Made by a program: the position numbers and the translations under genes. This document shows, one piece after another, positions 46,982 to 60,040 of a DNA stretch of 64,000 nucleotides (positions are counted from its first letter, which is position 1; each line of letters begins with the position of its first letter). The DNA comes from Sipunculus nudus (lineage: Eukaryota > Annelida > Sipuncula > Golfingiida > Sipunculidae), in assembly GCA_026874595.1 (NCBI GenBank), contig CM049315.1, positions 19,861,664 to 19,925,663 on the forward strand. Reading direction: 5' to 3'. The notes under the pieces were generated by a model, which saw only the letters and a list, made by a program, of their open reading frames with translations, did no database searches and was not told where the DNA came from.

Positions 46982-49900
46982 GCGACGGGCATGTGAAGAA
47001 CTAATAACCCTGTTGTCAAGGCGAGGGACATGTGTAGAACAAATAACCCTGTGGTCAAGGGCAAGGGGCATGTGTAGAACGAATATCCCTGTGGTCAAGG
47101 GCGAGAGACGTGTGTAGAACGAATAACCATATCGTCAAGGGCGAGAGGGAAGTGTAGAACGAATAACCCTGTTGGAAATGGCGATGGGCTTGTGTAGAAC
47201 AAATAAGCCTGTTGTCAAGGGCGAGCGGCATGTGTAGAACGTATAACCCTGTTGTCAAGGGCGGGATGCATGTGTGGAGCCAATAACCATATCGCCAAGG
47301 GCGAGAGACATGTGAAGAACAAATAACCATATAATCAAGGGCGAGGGGCATGTGTAGAACGAATAACCCCGTAGTCAAGGGCGAGAGAAGTGTGAAGAAC
47401 GAATAACCCTGTTGACAAGGGGAAAGACATGTGTTGAGCAAATAACCATATCGTCAAGGGCGAGAGGCAAGTGTCGAACGAATAACCCTGTTGGCAAGGG
47501 AGAGGGGCATGTGTAGAACAAATAACCCTGTTGTCAAGGGCGAGTGGCATGTGTAGAATGAATAACCCCGTGGTCAAGGGCGAGAGAAGTGTGTAGAACG
47601 AATAACCCTGTTGTCAAGGGGAGAGACGTGTTGAGCCAATAACCATATCGTGAAGGGCGAGAGGCAAGTGTAGAATGAATAACCCTGTTGGCAAGGGCGA
47701 GGGGCATGTGTAGAACAAATAACCCTGTTGTCAAGGGCGAGGGGCATGTGTAGAACGTATAACCCTGTTGTCAAGGGCGAGAGGCATGTATTGAGGTAAT
47801 AACCATATCGTCAAGGGCAAGGGGCATGTGTAGAACAAATAACCCTATGGTCATGGGCGAGGGGCATGTGTAGAACGAATAACCCGGTGATCAAGGGCGA
47901 GAGAAGTGTGTCGAACGAATAACCCTGTTGTCAAGGGGAGAGACGTGTTGAGCAAATAACCATATCGCCAAGGGCGAGGGGCATGTGTAGAACGAATAAC
48001 CCTGTTGTCAAGGGCAAGAAGCATGTGTGGAGCCAATAACCGTATCGTCATAGGCGAGAGACATGTGAAGAACAAATAACCATGTAATCAAGGGCGACGG
48101 GCATGTGTAGAACGAATAACCATATCTTCAAGAGCTTAAGGCAATTGCAGAACGAATAAACCTGTTTGCAAGGGCAAGGGGCATGTGTAGAACAAATAAT
48201 CATGTGGTCAAGGGCGAGGGCATGTGTTGAGCCAATAACCATATCGTCAAGGGCGAGGGGCATGTGTAGAACAAATAACATAGTGGTCAAGGGCACGAGG
48301 CATGTGTAGAACGAATAACCTTGTGGTCAAGGGCGACGGGCATGTGAAGAACGAATAACCCTGTTGTCAAGGCGAGGGACATGTGTAGAACAAATAACCC
48401 TGTGGTCAAGGGCAAGGGGCATGTGTAGAACGAATAACTCGATGGTCAAGGGCGAGAGGTATGTCTAGAACGAATAACCTTGTTGTCAAGGCGAGGGGCA
48501 TGTGTAGAACAAGTAACCCTGTGGTCAAGGGCACGGGGCATGTGTAGAACGAATATCCCTGTGGTCAAGGGCGAGAGACGTGTGTAGAACGAATAACCAT
48601 ATCGTCAAGGGCGAGAGGTATGTCTAGAACGAATAACCTTGTTGTCAAGGCGAGGGGCATGTGTAGAACAAATAACCCTGGGGTCAAGGGCACGGGGCAT
48701 GTGTAGAACGAATATCCCTGTGGTCAAGGGCGAGAGACGTGTGTAGAACAAATAAGCCTGTTGTCAAGGGCGAGCGGCATGTGTAGAACGTATAACCCTG
48801 TTGTCAAGTGCGGGATGCATGTGTGGAGCCAATAACCATATCGCCAAGGGCGAGAGACATGTGAAGAACAAATAACCATGTAATCAAGGACGAGGGGCAT
48901 GTGTAGAACAAATAACCCTGTGGTCAAGGGCACGGGGCATGTGTAGAACGAATATCCCTGTGGTCAAGGGCGAGAGACGTGTGTAGAACGAGTAACCATA
49001 TCGTCAAGGGCCAGAGGGAAGTGTAGAACGAATAACACTGTTGGAAATGGCGAGGGGCTTGTGTATAACAAATAAGCCTTTTGTCAAGGGCGAGCGGCAT
49101 GTGTAGAACGTATAACCCTGTTGTCAAGGGCGGGATGCATGTGTGGAGCCAATAACCGTATCGTCATGGGCGAGAGACATGTGAAGAACAAATAACCATG
49201 TAATCAAGGGCGAGGGGCATGTGAAGAACGAATAACCCTGTAGTCAAAGGCGAGAGGAGTGTGTAGAACGAATAATCCGATGGTCAAGGGAAGAGGCATG
49301 TGTAGAACGAATAACCCGATGGGCAAGGTCAAGAGGCATGTGCAGAACTAATAACCATATCGTCAAGGGCGAGGGGCATGTGTAGAACGAATAACCCTGT
49401 TGTCAAGGGCAAGAGGCATGTGTGGAGCCAATAACCGTATCGTCATGGGCGAGAGACATGTGAAGAACAAATAACCATGTAATCAAGGGCGAGGGGCATG
49501 TGAAGAACGAATAACCCTGTTGTCAAAGGCGAGAGGAGTGTGTAGAACGAATAATCCGATGGTCAAGGGAAGAGGCATGTGTAGAACGAATAACCCGATG
49601 GGCAAGGTCAAGAGGCATGTGCAGAACTAATAACATAGTGGTCATGGGCACAAGGCATGTGTAGAACGAATAACCTTGTGGTCAAGGGCGACGGGCATGT
49701 GAAGAACGAATAACCTTGTTGTCAAGGCGAGGGACATATGTAGAACAAATAACCCTGTGGTCATGGGCAAGGGGCATGTGTAGAACGAATAACTCGATGG
49801 TCAAGGGCGAGAGGTATGTCTAGAACGAATAACCTTGTTGTCAAGGCGAGGGGCATGTGTAGAACGAATAACCCCGTAGTCAAGGGCGAGAGAAGTGTGT

Positions 49901-52900
49901 AGAACGAATAACCCTGTTGTCAAGGGGAGAGACATGTGTTGAGCAAATAACCATATCGTCATGGGCGAGAGGCAAGTGTCGAACGAATAACCCTGTTGGC
50001 AAGGGCGAGGGGCATGTGTAGAACAAATAACCCTGTTGTCAAGGGCGAGGGGCATGTGTGAACGTATAACCCTGTTGTCAAGGGCGAGAGGCATGTGTTG
50101 AGCCAATAACCATATCGTCAAGAGCGAGAGTCATGTGAAGAACAAATAACCATGTAATCAAGGGCGAGGGGCATGTGTAGAACGAATAACCCCGTGGTCA
50201 AGGGCGAGAGAAGTGTGTAGAACGAATAACCCTGTTGTGAAGAGGAAAGCCATGTGTTGAGGCAATAACCATATCGTGAAGGGCGAGAGGCAAGTGAAGA
50301 ATGAATAACCCTGTTGGCAAGGTCGAGGGGCATGTGTAGAACAAATAACCCTGTTGTCAAGGGCGAGGGGCATGTGTAGAACGTATAACCCTGTTGTCAA
50401 GGGCGAGAGGCATGTGTTGAGACAATAACCATATCGTCAAGAGCGAGAGTCATGTGAAGAACAAATAACCATGTAATCAAGGGCGAGGGGCATGTGTAGA
50501 ACGAATAATCTCGTGGTCAAGGGCAAGAGAAGTGTGTAGAACGAATTACCCTGTTGTGAAGAGGAAAGCCATGTGTTGAGGCAATAACCATATCGTCAGG
50601 GGCGACAGGGAAGTGTAGAACGAATAACCCTGTTGGCAAGGGCGAGGGGCATGTGTAGAACAAATAACCCTGTTGTCAAGGGGAGAGGCATGTATTGAGG
50701 TAATAACCATATCGTCAAGGGCAAGGGGCATGTGTAGAACAAATAACCCTGTGGTCAAGGGCGAGGGGCATGTGTAGAACGAATAACCCGGTGATCAAGG
50801 GCGAGAGAAGTGTGTAGAACGAATAACCCTGTTGTCAAGGGGAGAGACGTGTTGAGCCAATAACCATATCGTCAATAGCAAGGGGCATGTGTAGAACAAA
50901 TAACCCTGTGGTCGAGGGCGAGGGGCATGTGTAGAACGAATAACCTGGTGATCAAGGGCGAGAGAAGTGTGTAGAACGAATAACCCTGTTGTCAGGGGAG
51001 AGACGTGTTGAGCCAATAACCATATCGTCAATAGCGAGGGGCATGTGTAGAACGAATAACCCGGTGATCAAGGGCGAGAGAAGTGTGTAGAACGAATAAC
51101 CCTGTTGTCAAGGGGAGAGACGTGTTGAGCCAATAACCATATCGTCAATAGCGAGGGGCATGTGTAGAACGAATAACCCTGTTGTCAAGGGCAAGAGGCA
51201 TGTGTGGAGCCAATAACCGTATCGTCATGGGCGAGAGACATGTGAAGAACAAATAACCATGTAATCAAGGGCGAGGGGCATGTGAAGAACGAATAACCCT
51301 GTAGTCAAAGGCGAGAGAAGTGTGTAGAACGAATAATCCGATGGTCAAGGGTAAGAGGCATGTGTAGAACGAATAACCCGATGGGCAAGGTCAAGAGGCA
51401 TGTGCAGAACTAATAACATAGTGGTCAAGGGCACAAGGCATGTGTAGAACGAATAACCTTGTGGTCAAGGGCGACGGGCATGTGAAGAACGAATAACCTT
51501 GTTGTCAAGGCGAGGGATATGTGTAGAACAAATAACCCTGTGGTCAAGGGCAAGGGGCATGTGTAGAACGAATAACTCGATGGTCAAGGGCGAGAGGTAT
51601 GTCTAGAACGAATAACCTTGTTGTCAAGGCGAGGGGCATGTGAAGAACGAATAACCCCTTAGTAAAGGGCGAGAGAAGTGTGTAGAACGAATAACCCTGT
51701 TGTCAAGGGGAGAGACATGTGTTGAGCAAATAACCATATCGTCAAGGGCGAGAGGCAAGTGTCGAACGAATAACCCTGTTGGCAAGGGAGAGGGGCATGT
51801 GTAGAACAAATAACCCTGTTGTAAAGGGCGAGCGGCATGTGTAGAACGAACAACCCCGTGGTCAAGGGCGAGAGAAGTGTGTAGAACGAATAACCCTGTT
51901 GTCAAGGGGAGAGACGTGTTGAGCCAATAACCATATCGTGAAGGGCGAGAGGCAAGTGTAGAATGAATAACCCTGTTGGCAAGGGCGAGGGGCATGTGTA
52001 GAACAAATAACCCTGTTGTCAAGGGCGAGGGGCATGTGTAGAACGTATAACCCTGTTGTCAAGGGCGAGAGGCATGTGTTGAGCCAATAACCATATCGTC
52101 AAGAGCAAGAGTCATGTGAAGAACAAATAACCATGTAATCAAGGGCGAGGGGCATGTGTAGAACGAATAACCCCGTGGTCAAGACGAGAGAAGTGTGTAG
52201 AACGAATAACCCTGTTGTGAAGAGGAAAGCCATGTGTTGAGGCAATAACCATATCGTGAAGGGTGAGAGGCAAGTGTAGAATGAATAACCCTGTTGGCAA
52301 GGGCGAGGGGCATGTGTAGAACAAATAACCCTGTTGTCAAGGGCGAGGGGCATGTGTAGAACGTATAACCCTGTTGTCAAGGGCGAGAGGCATGTGTTGA
52401 GCCAATAACCATATCATCAAAAGCGAGAGTCATGTGAAGAACAAATAACCATGTAATCAAGGGCGAGGGGCATGTGTAGAACGAATAACCTCGTGGTCAA
52501 GGGCGAGAGAAGTGAGTAGAACGAATAACCCTGTTGTGAAGAGGAAAGCCATGTGTTGAGGCAATGACCATATCGTCAGGGGCGAGATGCAAGTGTAGAA
52601 CGAATAACCCTGTTGGCAAGGGCGAGGGGCATGTGTAGAACAAATAACCCTGTTGTCAAGGGGAGAGGCATGTATTGAGGTAATAACCATATCGTCAAGG
52701 GCAAGGGGCATGTGTAGAACAAATAACCCTGTGGTCAAGGGCGAGGGGCATGTGTAGAACGAATAACCCGGTGATCAAGGTCGAGAGAAGTGTGTAGAAC
52801 GAACAACCCTGTTGTCAAGGGGAGAGACGTGTTGAGCCAATAACCATATCGTCAAGGGCAAAGGGGCATGTGTAGAACGAATAACCCTGTTGTCAAGGGC

Positions 52901-53179
52901 AAGAGGCATGTGTGGAGCCAATAACCGTATCGTCATGGGCGAGAGACCTGTGAAGAATAAATAACCATGTAATCAAGGGCGAGGGGCATGTGAAGAACGA
53001 ATAACCCTGTAGTCAAAGGCGAGAGAAGTGTGTAGAACGAATAATCCGATGGTCAAGGGTAAGAGGCATGTGTAGAACGAATAACCCGATGGGCAAGGTC
53101 AAGAGGCATGTGCAGAACTAATAACATAGTGGTCAAGGGCACGAGGCATGTGTAGAACGAATAACCTTGTGGTCAAGGG
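46982..53179. repeat. higher-order repeat blocks within the satellite
   Basis: The variant gcgacgggcatgtgaagaac occurs at 46982, 48333, 49688, 51471 and 53179, giving spacings of about 1351, 1355, 1783 and 1708 bp. Around each, neighbouring variants keep the same order: upstream atagtggtcaagggcac, downstream caaggcgaggga.atgtg, then aactcgatgg and ggtatgtc. The block from 51404 to 53112 nearly repeats the preceding one. This is the pattern left by unequal exchange of multi-monomer units. Confidence 0.85.
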
Positions 53180-54504
53180 CGACGGGCATGTGAAGAACGA
53201 ATAACCTTGTTGTCAAGGCGAGGGACATGTGTAGAACAAATAACCCTGTGGTCAAGGGCAAGGGGCATGTGTAGAACGAATAACTCGATGGTCAAGGGCG
53301 AGAGGTATGTCAAGAACGAAAAACCTTGTTGTCAAGGCGAGGGGCATGTGTAGAACAAATAACCCTGTGGTCAAGGGCACGGGGCATGTGTAGAACGAAT
53401 ATCCCTGTGGTCAAGGGCGAGAGACGTGTGTAGAACGAATAACCATATCGTCAAGGGCGAGAGGGAAGTGTAGAACGAATAACCCTGTTGGAAATGGCGA
53501 GGGGATTGTGTAGAACAAATAAGCCTGTTGTCAAGGGCGAGCGGCATGTGTAGAACGTATAACCCTGTTGTCAAGGGCGGGATGCATGTGTGGAGCCAAT
53601 AACCATATCGCCAAGGGCGAGAGACATGTGAAGAACAAATAACCATGTAATCAAGGGCGAGGGGCATGTGTAGAACGAATAACCCCGTAGTCAAGGGCGA
53701 GAGAAGTGTGTAGAACGAATAACCCTGTTGTCAAGGGGAGAGACATGTGTTGAGCAAATAACCATATCGTGAAGGGCGAGAGGCAAGTGTCGAACGAATA
53801 ACCCTGTTGGCAAGGGAGAGGGGCATGTGTAGAACAAATAACCCTGTTGTCAAGGGCGAGCGGCATGTGTAGAACGAATAACCCTGTTGTGAAGAGGAAA
53901 CACATGTGTTGAGGCAATAACCATATCGTCAGGGGCGGGAGGCAAGTGTAGAACGAATAAACCTGTTGGCAAGGGCGAGCGGCATGTGTAGAACGAATAA
54001 CCCTGTTGTCAAGGGGAGAGGCATGTACTGAGGTAATAACCATATCGTCAAGGGCAAGGAGCATGTGTAGAACAAATAACCCTGTGGTCAAGGGCGAGGG
54101 GCATGTGTAGAACGAATAACCCGGTGATCAAGGGCGAGAGAAGTGTGTAGAACGAATAACCCTGTTGTCAGGGGAGAGACGTGTTGAGCAAATAACCATA
54201 TCGCCAAGGGCGAGGGGCATGTGTAGAACGAATAACCCTGTTGTCAAGGGCAAGAAGCATGTGTGGAGCCAATAACCGTATCGTCATGGGCGAGAGACAT
54301 GTGAAGAACAAATAACCATGTAATCAAGGGCGAGGGGCATGTGTAGAACGAATAACCCTGTTGTCAAAGGCGAGAGGCTTGTATAGAACGAATAACCATA
54401 TCGTCAAGAGCTTAAGGCAATTGCAGAACGAATAAACCTGTTTGCAAGGGCATGGGGCATGTGTAGAACAAAATATCATGTGGTCAAGGGCGAGGGCATG
54501 TGTT

Positions 54505-55545
54505 GAGCCAATAACCATATCGTCAAGGGCGAGAGGCATGTGTAGAACAAATAACCTTGTAATCAAGGGCGAGAGGCATGTGTAGAACGAATAAACCTGT
54601 TGTCAAGCGCGAGAGGTATATGTTGAGCCAATAACCATATCGTCTAGGACGAGAGGCATGTGTAGAACAAATAACCATTTAATTAAGGGCGAGGGGCATG
54701 TGTAGAACGAATAACCTTCTTGTCAAAGGCGAGAGGCATGTGTTGAGCCAATAACCATATCGTCATGGGCGAGGGGCATGTGTAGAACAAAAAACCTTGT
54801 AATCAAGGGAGAGAGGCATGTGTGGAACGAATAACCCTGTTTTCAAGGGCGAGAGACGTGTGTTGAGCCAATAACCATATCGTCAAGGGCGAGGGGCATG
54901 TGTAGAACAAATAACCTTGTAATCAAGGGCGAGAGGCATGTGTAGAACGAATAACCCTGTTGTCAAGGGCCAGAGGCATGTGATGAGCCAATAACCATTT
55001 CGTCAAGGGCGAGGGGCATGTGTAGAACGAATAACCCTGTTGTCAAAGGCGAGAGTCATGTGTAGAACGAATAACCATGTTGTCAAGGGCGAGGGGCAAG
55101 TGCAGAACGAATAACCCTGTTGTGAAAGGCGAGAGGCATGTTTTGAGCCAATAACCATATCGTCAAGGGCGAGGGGCATGTGTAGAAGAAATAATTATGT
55201 AATCAAGGGCGAGAGGCATGTATAGAACGAATAAACCTGTTGTCAAGGGCGAGAGGCATGTGTTGAGCCAATAACCATATCGTCAATGGCGAGGGGCATG
55301 TGTAGATCAAATAACCATGTAATCAAGGGCAAGGGGCATGTGTAGAACGAATTACCCTGTGATCAAAGGCGAGAGGCATGTGTGTAGCGAATAACCCTGT
55401 TGTCAAGAACGAGAGGCATTTGTTGAGCCAATAACCATATCGTCAAGGGCGAGGGGCATGTGTAGAACAAATAACCATGTAATCAAGGGCGAGGGGCATG
55501 TGTAGAACGAATAACTCTGTTGTCAAGGCGAGAGGCATGTGAAGA
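54505..55545. repeat. trimeric 120-bp subdomain of the satellite
   Basis: The variant gagccaataaccatatcgt starts at 54505, 54625, 54745, 54865, 54985 (as ccatttcgt), 55145, 55265 and 55425, i.e. every 120 bp with two 160-bp steps where one monomer is added. The three monomer types are gccaataaccatatcg, acaaataacc.tgtaatc and acgaataa.cctgttgtc. A near copy of the 54400-54870 part recurs at about 56000-56400. Confidence 0.85.
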
Positions 55546-57986
55546 ACAAATATCTCTGCGGTCAAGGACGAGAGGCATGTGTGGAACGAATAACAATGTT
55601 GTCAAGGGCGAGAGACATGCCTCAAGCAAATAACCATATCGACAAGGGCGAGGGGCATGTGTAGAACAAATAACCATGTAGTCAAAGGCGAGAGAAGTGT
55701 GTAGAACGAATAATCCGATGGTCAAGGGTAAGAGGCATGTGTAGAACGAATAACCCGATGGGCAAGGTCAAGAGGCATGTGCAGAACTAATAACATAGTG
55801 GTCAAGGGCACGAGGCATGTGTAGAACGAATAACCTTGTGGTCAAGGGCAAGAAGCATTTGTGGAGCCAATAACCGTATCGTCATGGGCGACAGACATGT
55901 GAAGAACAAATAACCATGTAATCAAGTGCGAGGGGCATGTGTAGAACGAATAACCCTGTTGTCAAAGGCGAGAGGCTTGTATAGAACGAATAACCATATC
56001 TTCAAGAGCTTAAGGCAATTGCAGAACGAATAAACCTGTTTGCAAGGGCATAGGGCATGTGTAGAACAAATAACCTTGTAATCAAGGGCGAGAGACATGT
56101 GTAGAACGAATAAACCTGTTGTCAAGCGCGAGAGGTATGTGTTGAGCCAATAACCATATCGTCTAGGACGAGAGGCATGTGTAGAACAAATAACCATTTA
56201 ATTAAGGGCGAGGGGCATGTGAAGAACGAATAACCTTGTTGTCAAAGGCGAGAGGCATGTGTTGAGCCAATAACCATATCGTCAAGGGCGAGGGGCATGT
56301 GTAGAACAAAAAACCTTGTAATCAAGGGAGAGAGGCATGTGTGGAACGAATAACCCTGTTTTCAAGGGCGAGAGACGTGTGTTGAGCCAATAACCATATC
56401 GTCAAGGGCGAGGGGCATGTGTAGAACAAATAACCTTGTAATAAAGGGCAAGGGGCATGTGAAGAACGAATAACCCTGTAGTCAAAGGCGAGAGAAGTGT
56501 GTAGAACGAATAATCCGATGGTCAAGGGTAAGAGGCATGTGTAGAACGAATAACCCGATGGGCAAGGTCAAGAGGCATGTGCAGAACTAATAACATAGTG
56601 GTCAAGGGCACGAGGCATGTGTAGAACGAATAACCTTGTGGTCAAGGGCAAGAAGCATGTGAAGAACGAATAACCCTGTTGTCAAGGCGAGGGACATGTG
56701 TAGAACAAATAACCCTGTGGTCAAGGGCAAGGGGCATGTGTAGAACGAATAACTCGATGGTCAAGGGCGAGAGGTATGTCTAGAACGAATAACCTTGTTG
56801 TCAAGGCGAGGGGCATGTGTAGAAAAAATAACCCTGTGGTCAAGGGCACGGGGCATGGTAGAACGAATATCCCTGTGGTCAAGGGCGAGAGACGTGTGAA
56901 GAACGAATAACCATATCGTCAAGGGCGAGAGGGAAGTGTAGAACGAATAACCCTGTTGGAAATGGTGAGGGGCTTGTGTAGAACAAATAAGCCTGTTGTC
57001 AAGGGCTAGCGGCATGTGTAGAACGTATAACCCTGTTGTCAAGGGCGGGATGCATGTGTGGAGCCAATAACCATATCGCCAAGGGCGAGAGACATGTGAA
57101 GAACAAATAACCATGTAATCAAGGGCGAGGGGCATGTGTAGAACAAATAACCCCGTAGTCAAGGGCGAGAGAAGTGTGTAGAACGAATAACCCTGTTGTC
57201 AAGGGGAGAGACATGTGTTGAGCAAATAACCATATCGTCAAGGGCGAGAGGCAAGTGTCGAACGAATAACCCTGTTGGCAAGGGAGAGGGGCATGTGTAG
57301 AACAAATAACCCTGTTGTCAAGGGCGAGCGGCATGTGTAGAACGAATTACCCCGTGGTCAAGGGCGAGAGAAGTGTGTAGAACGAATAACCCTGTTGTCA
57401 AGGGGAGAGACGTCCTTAGCCAATAACTATATCGTCAAGGGCGAGAGGCAAGTGTAGAATGAATAACCCTGTTGGCAAGGGCGAGGGGCATGTGTAGAAC
57501 AAATAACCCTGTTGTCAAGGGCGAGGGGCATGTGTAGAATAAATAACCATGTAATCAAGGGGAGGGGCATGTGTAAAACGAATGACCCTGTTGTCAAAGG
57601 CGAGAGGCATGTGTAGAAAAAATAATCCTGTTGTCAAGGGCGAGAGGGATGTGTAGAACAAATTATTCTGTTGTCAAGGGCGAGAGACATGTGGAGAACG
57701 AATTATTCTGTTTTCATGTTTTCAAGGGCGAGAAGCATGTGTAGAACGAATTATTCTGTGGTCAAGGGCGAGAGGCATGTGTATAACGAATAACCAAGTG
57801 GTCAAGCGCGAGAGGCATGTGAAGAACGAATAACCTTGCTGTCAAGGCGAGGGGCACGTGTAGAACGAATAACCCAGTGGTCAAGGGCGAGAGGCATGTG
57901 TAGAACGAATAACCCTGTGGTCAAGGGCGAGAGGCATGTGTAGAACGAATTATTCTGTGGTCAAGGGCGAGAGGCATGTGTAGAAC

Positions 57987-58642
57987 CTATCATGGCTTCT
58001 TTGGTTATATGGTACCAAGATGCTGAGAAAGCCTTCAAGAATGACAAACTGAATGAACAGTAAGGCAAAGTGCAGAGTCGGATCAGACTGACAATGTCGG
58101 TGGTAGATGACTAAAACCCATCCTTTACCTTGACTTCAACACTGAGCTGAGTAAAGAATCCCTTGATCATCTTATCGATCACGGGAGAATGAAATGTAAA
58201 TTTATAATGGAATTCTCTGACCAGAACTGATGTTAACTAATTAATAGATTTATCATTCAACATTTAATGGATTTGAGCGTTAATTAACTTTAGCTTTAAG
58301 AGCCATTTCAATACCTGAATGGCATTTCATATAAATTCGTTATTAAATCTTGTTTTAAAACAAATGCCTCATGTTCAATAAACTTGAATAATGGTGTTTT
58401 CTTTTTGAAATATTACTGCGCGCGATCAGTGATCGGAAACCTAAACATAAGTTAACTGCAAGAAAGACCTACTAAAACTTTTATGTTAATTCGTAATGGA
58501 ATTTAATGAGAGAATAAACCAACGGCTAGGAAAGAAGTGATTTACGTTATGTTATATAAGGGAAACATATATACATTGTTATATAGAGGGAAAATTAGGT
58601 TAGTTCAAGATCCATATCTGCGCTTTCATTGATACAACCGGC

Positions 58643-58644
<2 letters not shown>
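57987..58644. other. right flank of the satellite array
   Basis: Immediately after the last monomer, at 57991, a 23-codon plus frame reads ATGGCTTCT... to TAA (about 58062), giving a protein-like but very short peptide (MASLVIWYQDAEKAFKNDKL...). No support for a gene was found. The rest is AT-rich and unique. Confidence 0.35.

Positions 58645-58695
<51 letters not shown>
58645..58695. repeat. (TA)n microsatellite
   Basis: About 25 TA units. Confidence 0.97.
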
Positions 58696-58697
<2 letters not shown>

Positions 58698-60040
58698 TTT
58701 CTTTGGTCGCAAATGGTCGATTCTTCTACGAATTCTCGTCAAAGTTTAAACATTGGGATATATTGTTAGAATACACACATTCGCATGCGCCCCCTCCCAA
58801 TACACACAAACAAAACATGTTTTCACTTTTAATTACGGAAGTAATAAAATTATTTTACATTTTACCATTTTCTTAGCCCAACCTCCTCGAAAACGTTTGT
58901 TTATTGTAACAGATCACAAGTCTAATAATATCTGTCTTCCCATGAAATACAGCTGTAATCACGTTATATACACATAAAGATATATGTATGTGTTATCAGT
59001 ACACAACGGCGATAAACGCTGACATATTTGTTAAATGTTATAAATAACTAGATAAGTGAATTATTGATGACAGTGGGAAATTGGAAAACTTAAAACTGAT
59101 AACCCTGTGGCTGCTACAAATGCTGCCAGGGTAGTATACTTAAAGTCTATTAGCAAAGAAGTGATGGAAATTTTCATTCTAACAATGTGTTTTTTTCTTT
59201 CCATTAAAGCATATGCATAAACCATATATTTCTTATATGTAGACTATATAAAGCTTATAAGTGCATTTCCTGAAAAAGGTTTTGGTTAATAAAATCCTAT
59301 CTAGATAATGGGAAACGTTTTCATTTATGGCTATAAAATTATGAAATTTTCATTTGCAGAAGTCTTCGTGTCTCATTTAATGCCATTATCATACATTTTT
59401 AAAATTTAAACCCACATAACTTTTCAATTATAGCTGCACTCAGAGTGTATTAGTTGAATTAATCGTCAAAACGTTTTTGGAAAAGCCACCTAATGATATT
59501 TCCTTATGCTACTTGCAACTTAAACCTCAAATGATTCATTTTTATTGTCAATTTAAGAGACACTCATTTAAATATGCATTGTTTACTGTAACAGTTGTTG
59601 GGCTTACCATGAATCAAATGATGTCATATTAATATTTATAGAAATCCAATTTTAATGTTCAGATAGGTATAAATGAAGTGTCGCAAAACTATAGTAACGT
59701 ACAACTTGGGTGTAAATCTCTACGTGATGGATCAGTAAAAACTCAATAGCAATTTGGAAAAGGGCCAACATATCTACTACTATATATTTCCCCGCCAATA
59801 AACAAATTTACACTTTAACTTGTGTGGATACCTTGTTTTTCAATCTCCGAGTAAAAAGTTATTACTCAAGTCGAGCTCCAGTTCAGATATGCAGATTTAA
59901 GAATATTGCAAACCTGTTATTGTTGTACTACAAATGCAATCACAAATTAACCGATACTCCGTGTAGAATCAAAGTTCTCATAAAATTGGAGAACTTGGGG
60001 ATATACTTCATGCGTGGACGACGGGTCATTTTTCTTTGGA
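58696..60040. other. unique AT-rich stretch, nothing recognised
   Basis: Short frames only (58753-58977 and 59824-60066, plus), without domains. Confidence 0.45.

Larger units (their letters stand above)
44781..57986. repeat. satellite/large minisatellite array, 40-bp monomer, about 330 copies
   Basis: The array spans about 13.2 kb. The monomer core on plus is ggcatgtgtagaacgaataa; the rest reads approximately ccctgttgtcaagggcgagg. Most monomers are 40 bp, with recurrent 39-bp (caaggcgagg; caaggggaga) and 37-bp (gagacgtgttgag) variants. The consensus is about 52 percent GC with twice as many G as C on plus, unlike the AT-rich flanks. Variants recur in fixed order, giving higher-order blocks (46982-53179) and a 120-bp trimer domain (54505-55545). 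Monomers at the right edge (57655-57960, aattattctg variants) are the most divergent. Minus-strand open frames up to 186 codons (44950-45510) follow from the rarity of stops in the monomer. No transcript signal or protein domain is seen. Function is unknown. Confidence 0.97.

Noticed and set aside
53651-54091. Minus-strand frame of 146 codons as a gene
   Set aside because: It is wholly inside the satellite and explained by the monomer length and the loss of its single TGA in some variants.
44781-57986. CRISPR array
   Set aside because: The 40-bp units are contiguous, with no unique spacers between conserved repeats, and the context is eukaryotic.
44781-57986. G-quadruplex-forming repeat
   Set aside because: Each monomer has only two G runs close together (ggg, gggg), and the next pair is over 30 bases away, so four-run clusters with short loops are rare.
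44781-57986. p53-family binding sites from gggcatgtgt/agacatgtgt in each monomer
   Set aside because: Nearly all copies break the RRRCWWGYYY pattern at one position (G for a pyrimidine). One copy at 55613-55622 fits, which is expected by chance among hundreds of variants.
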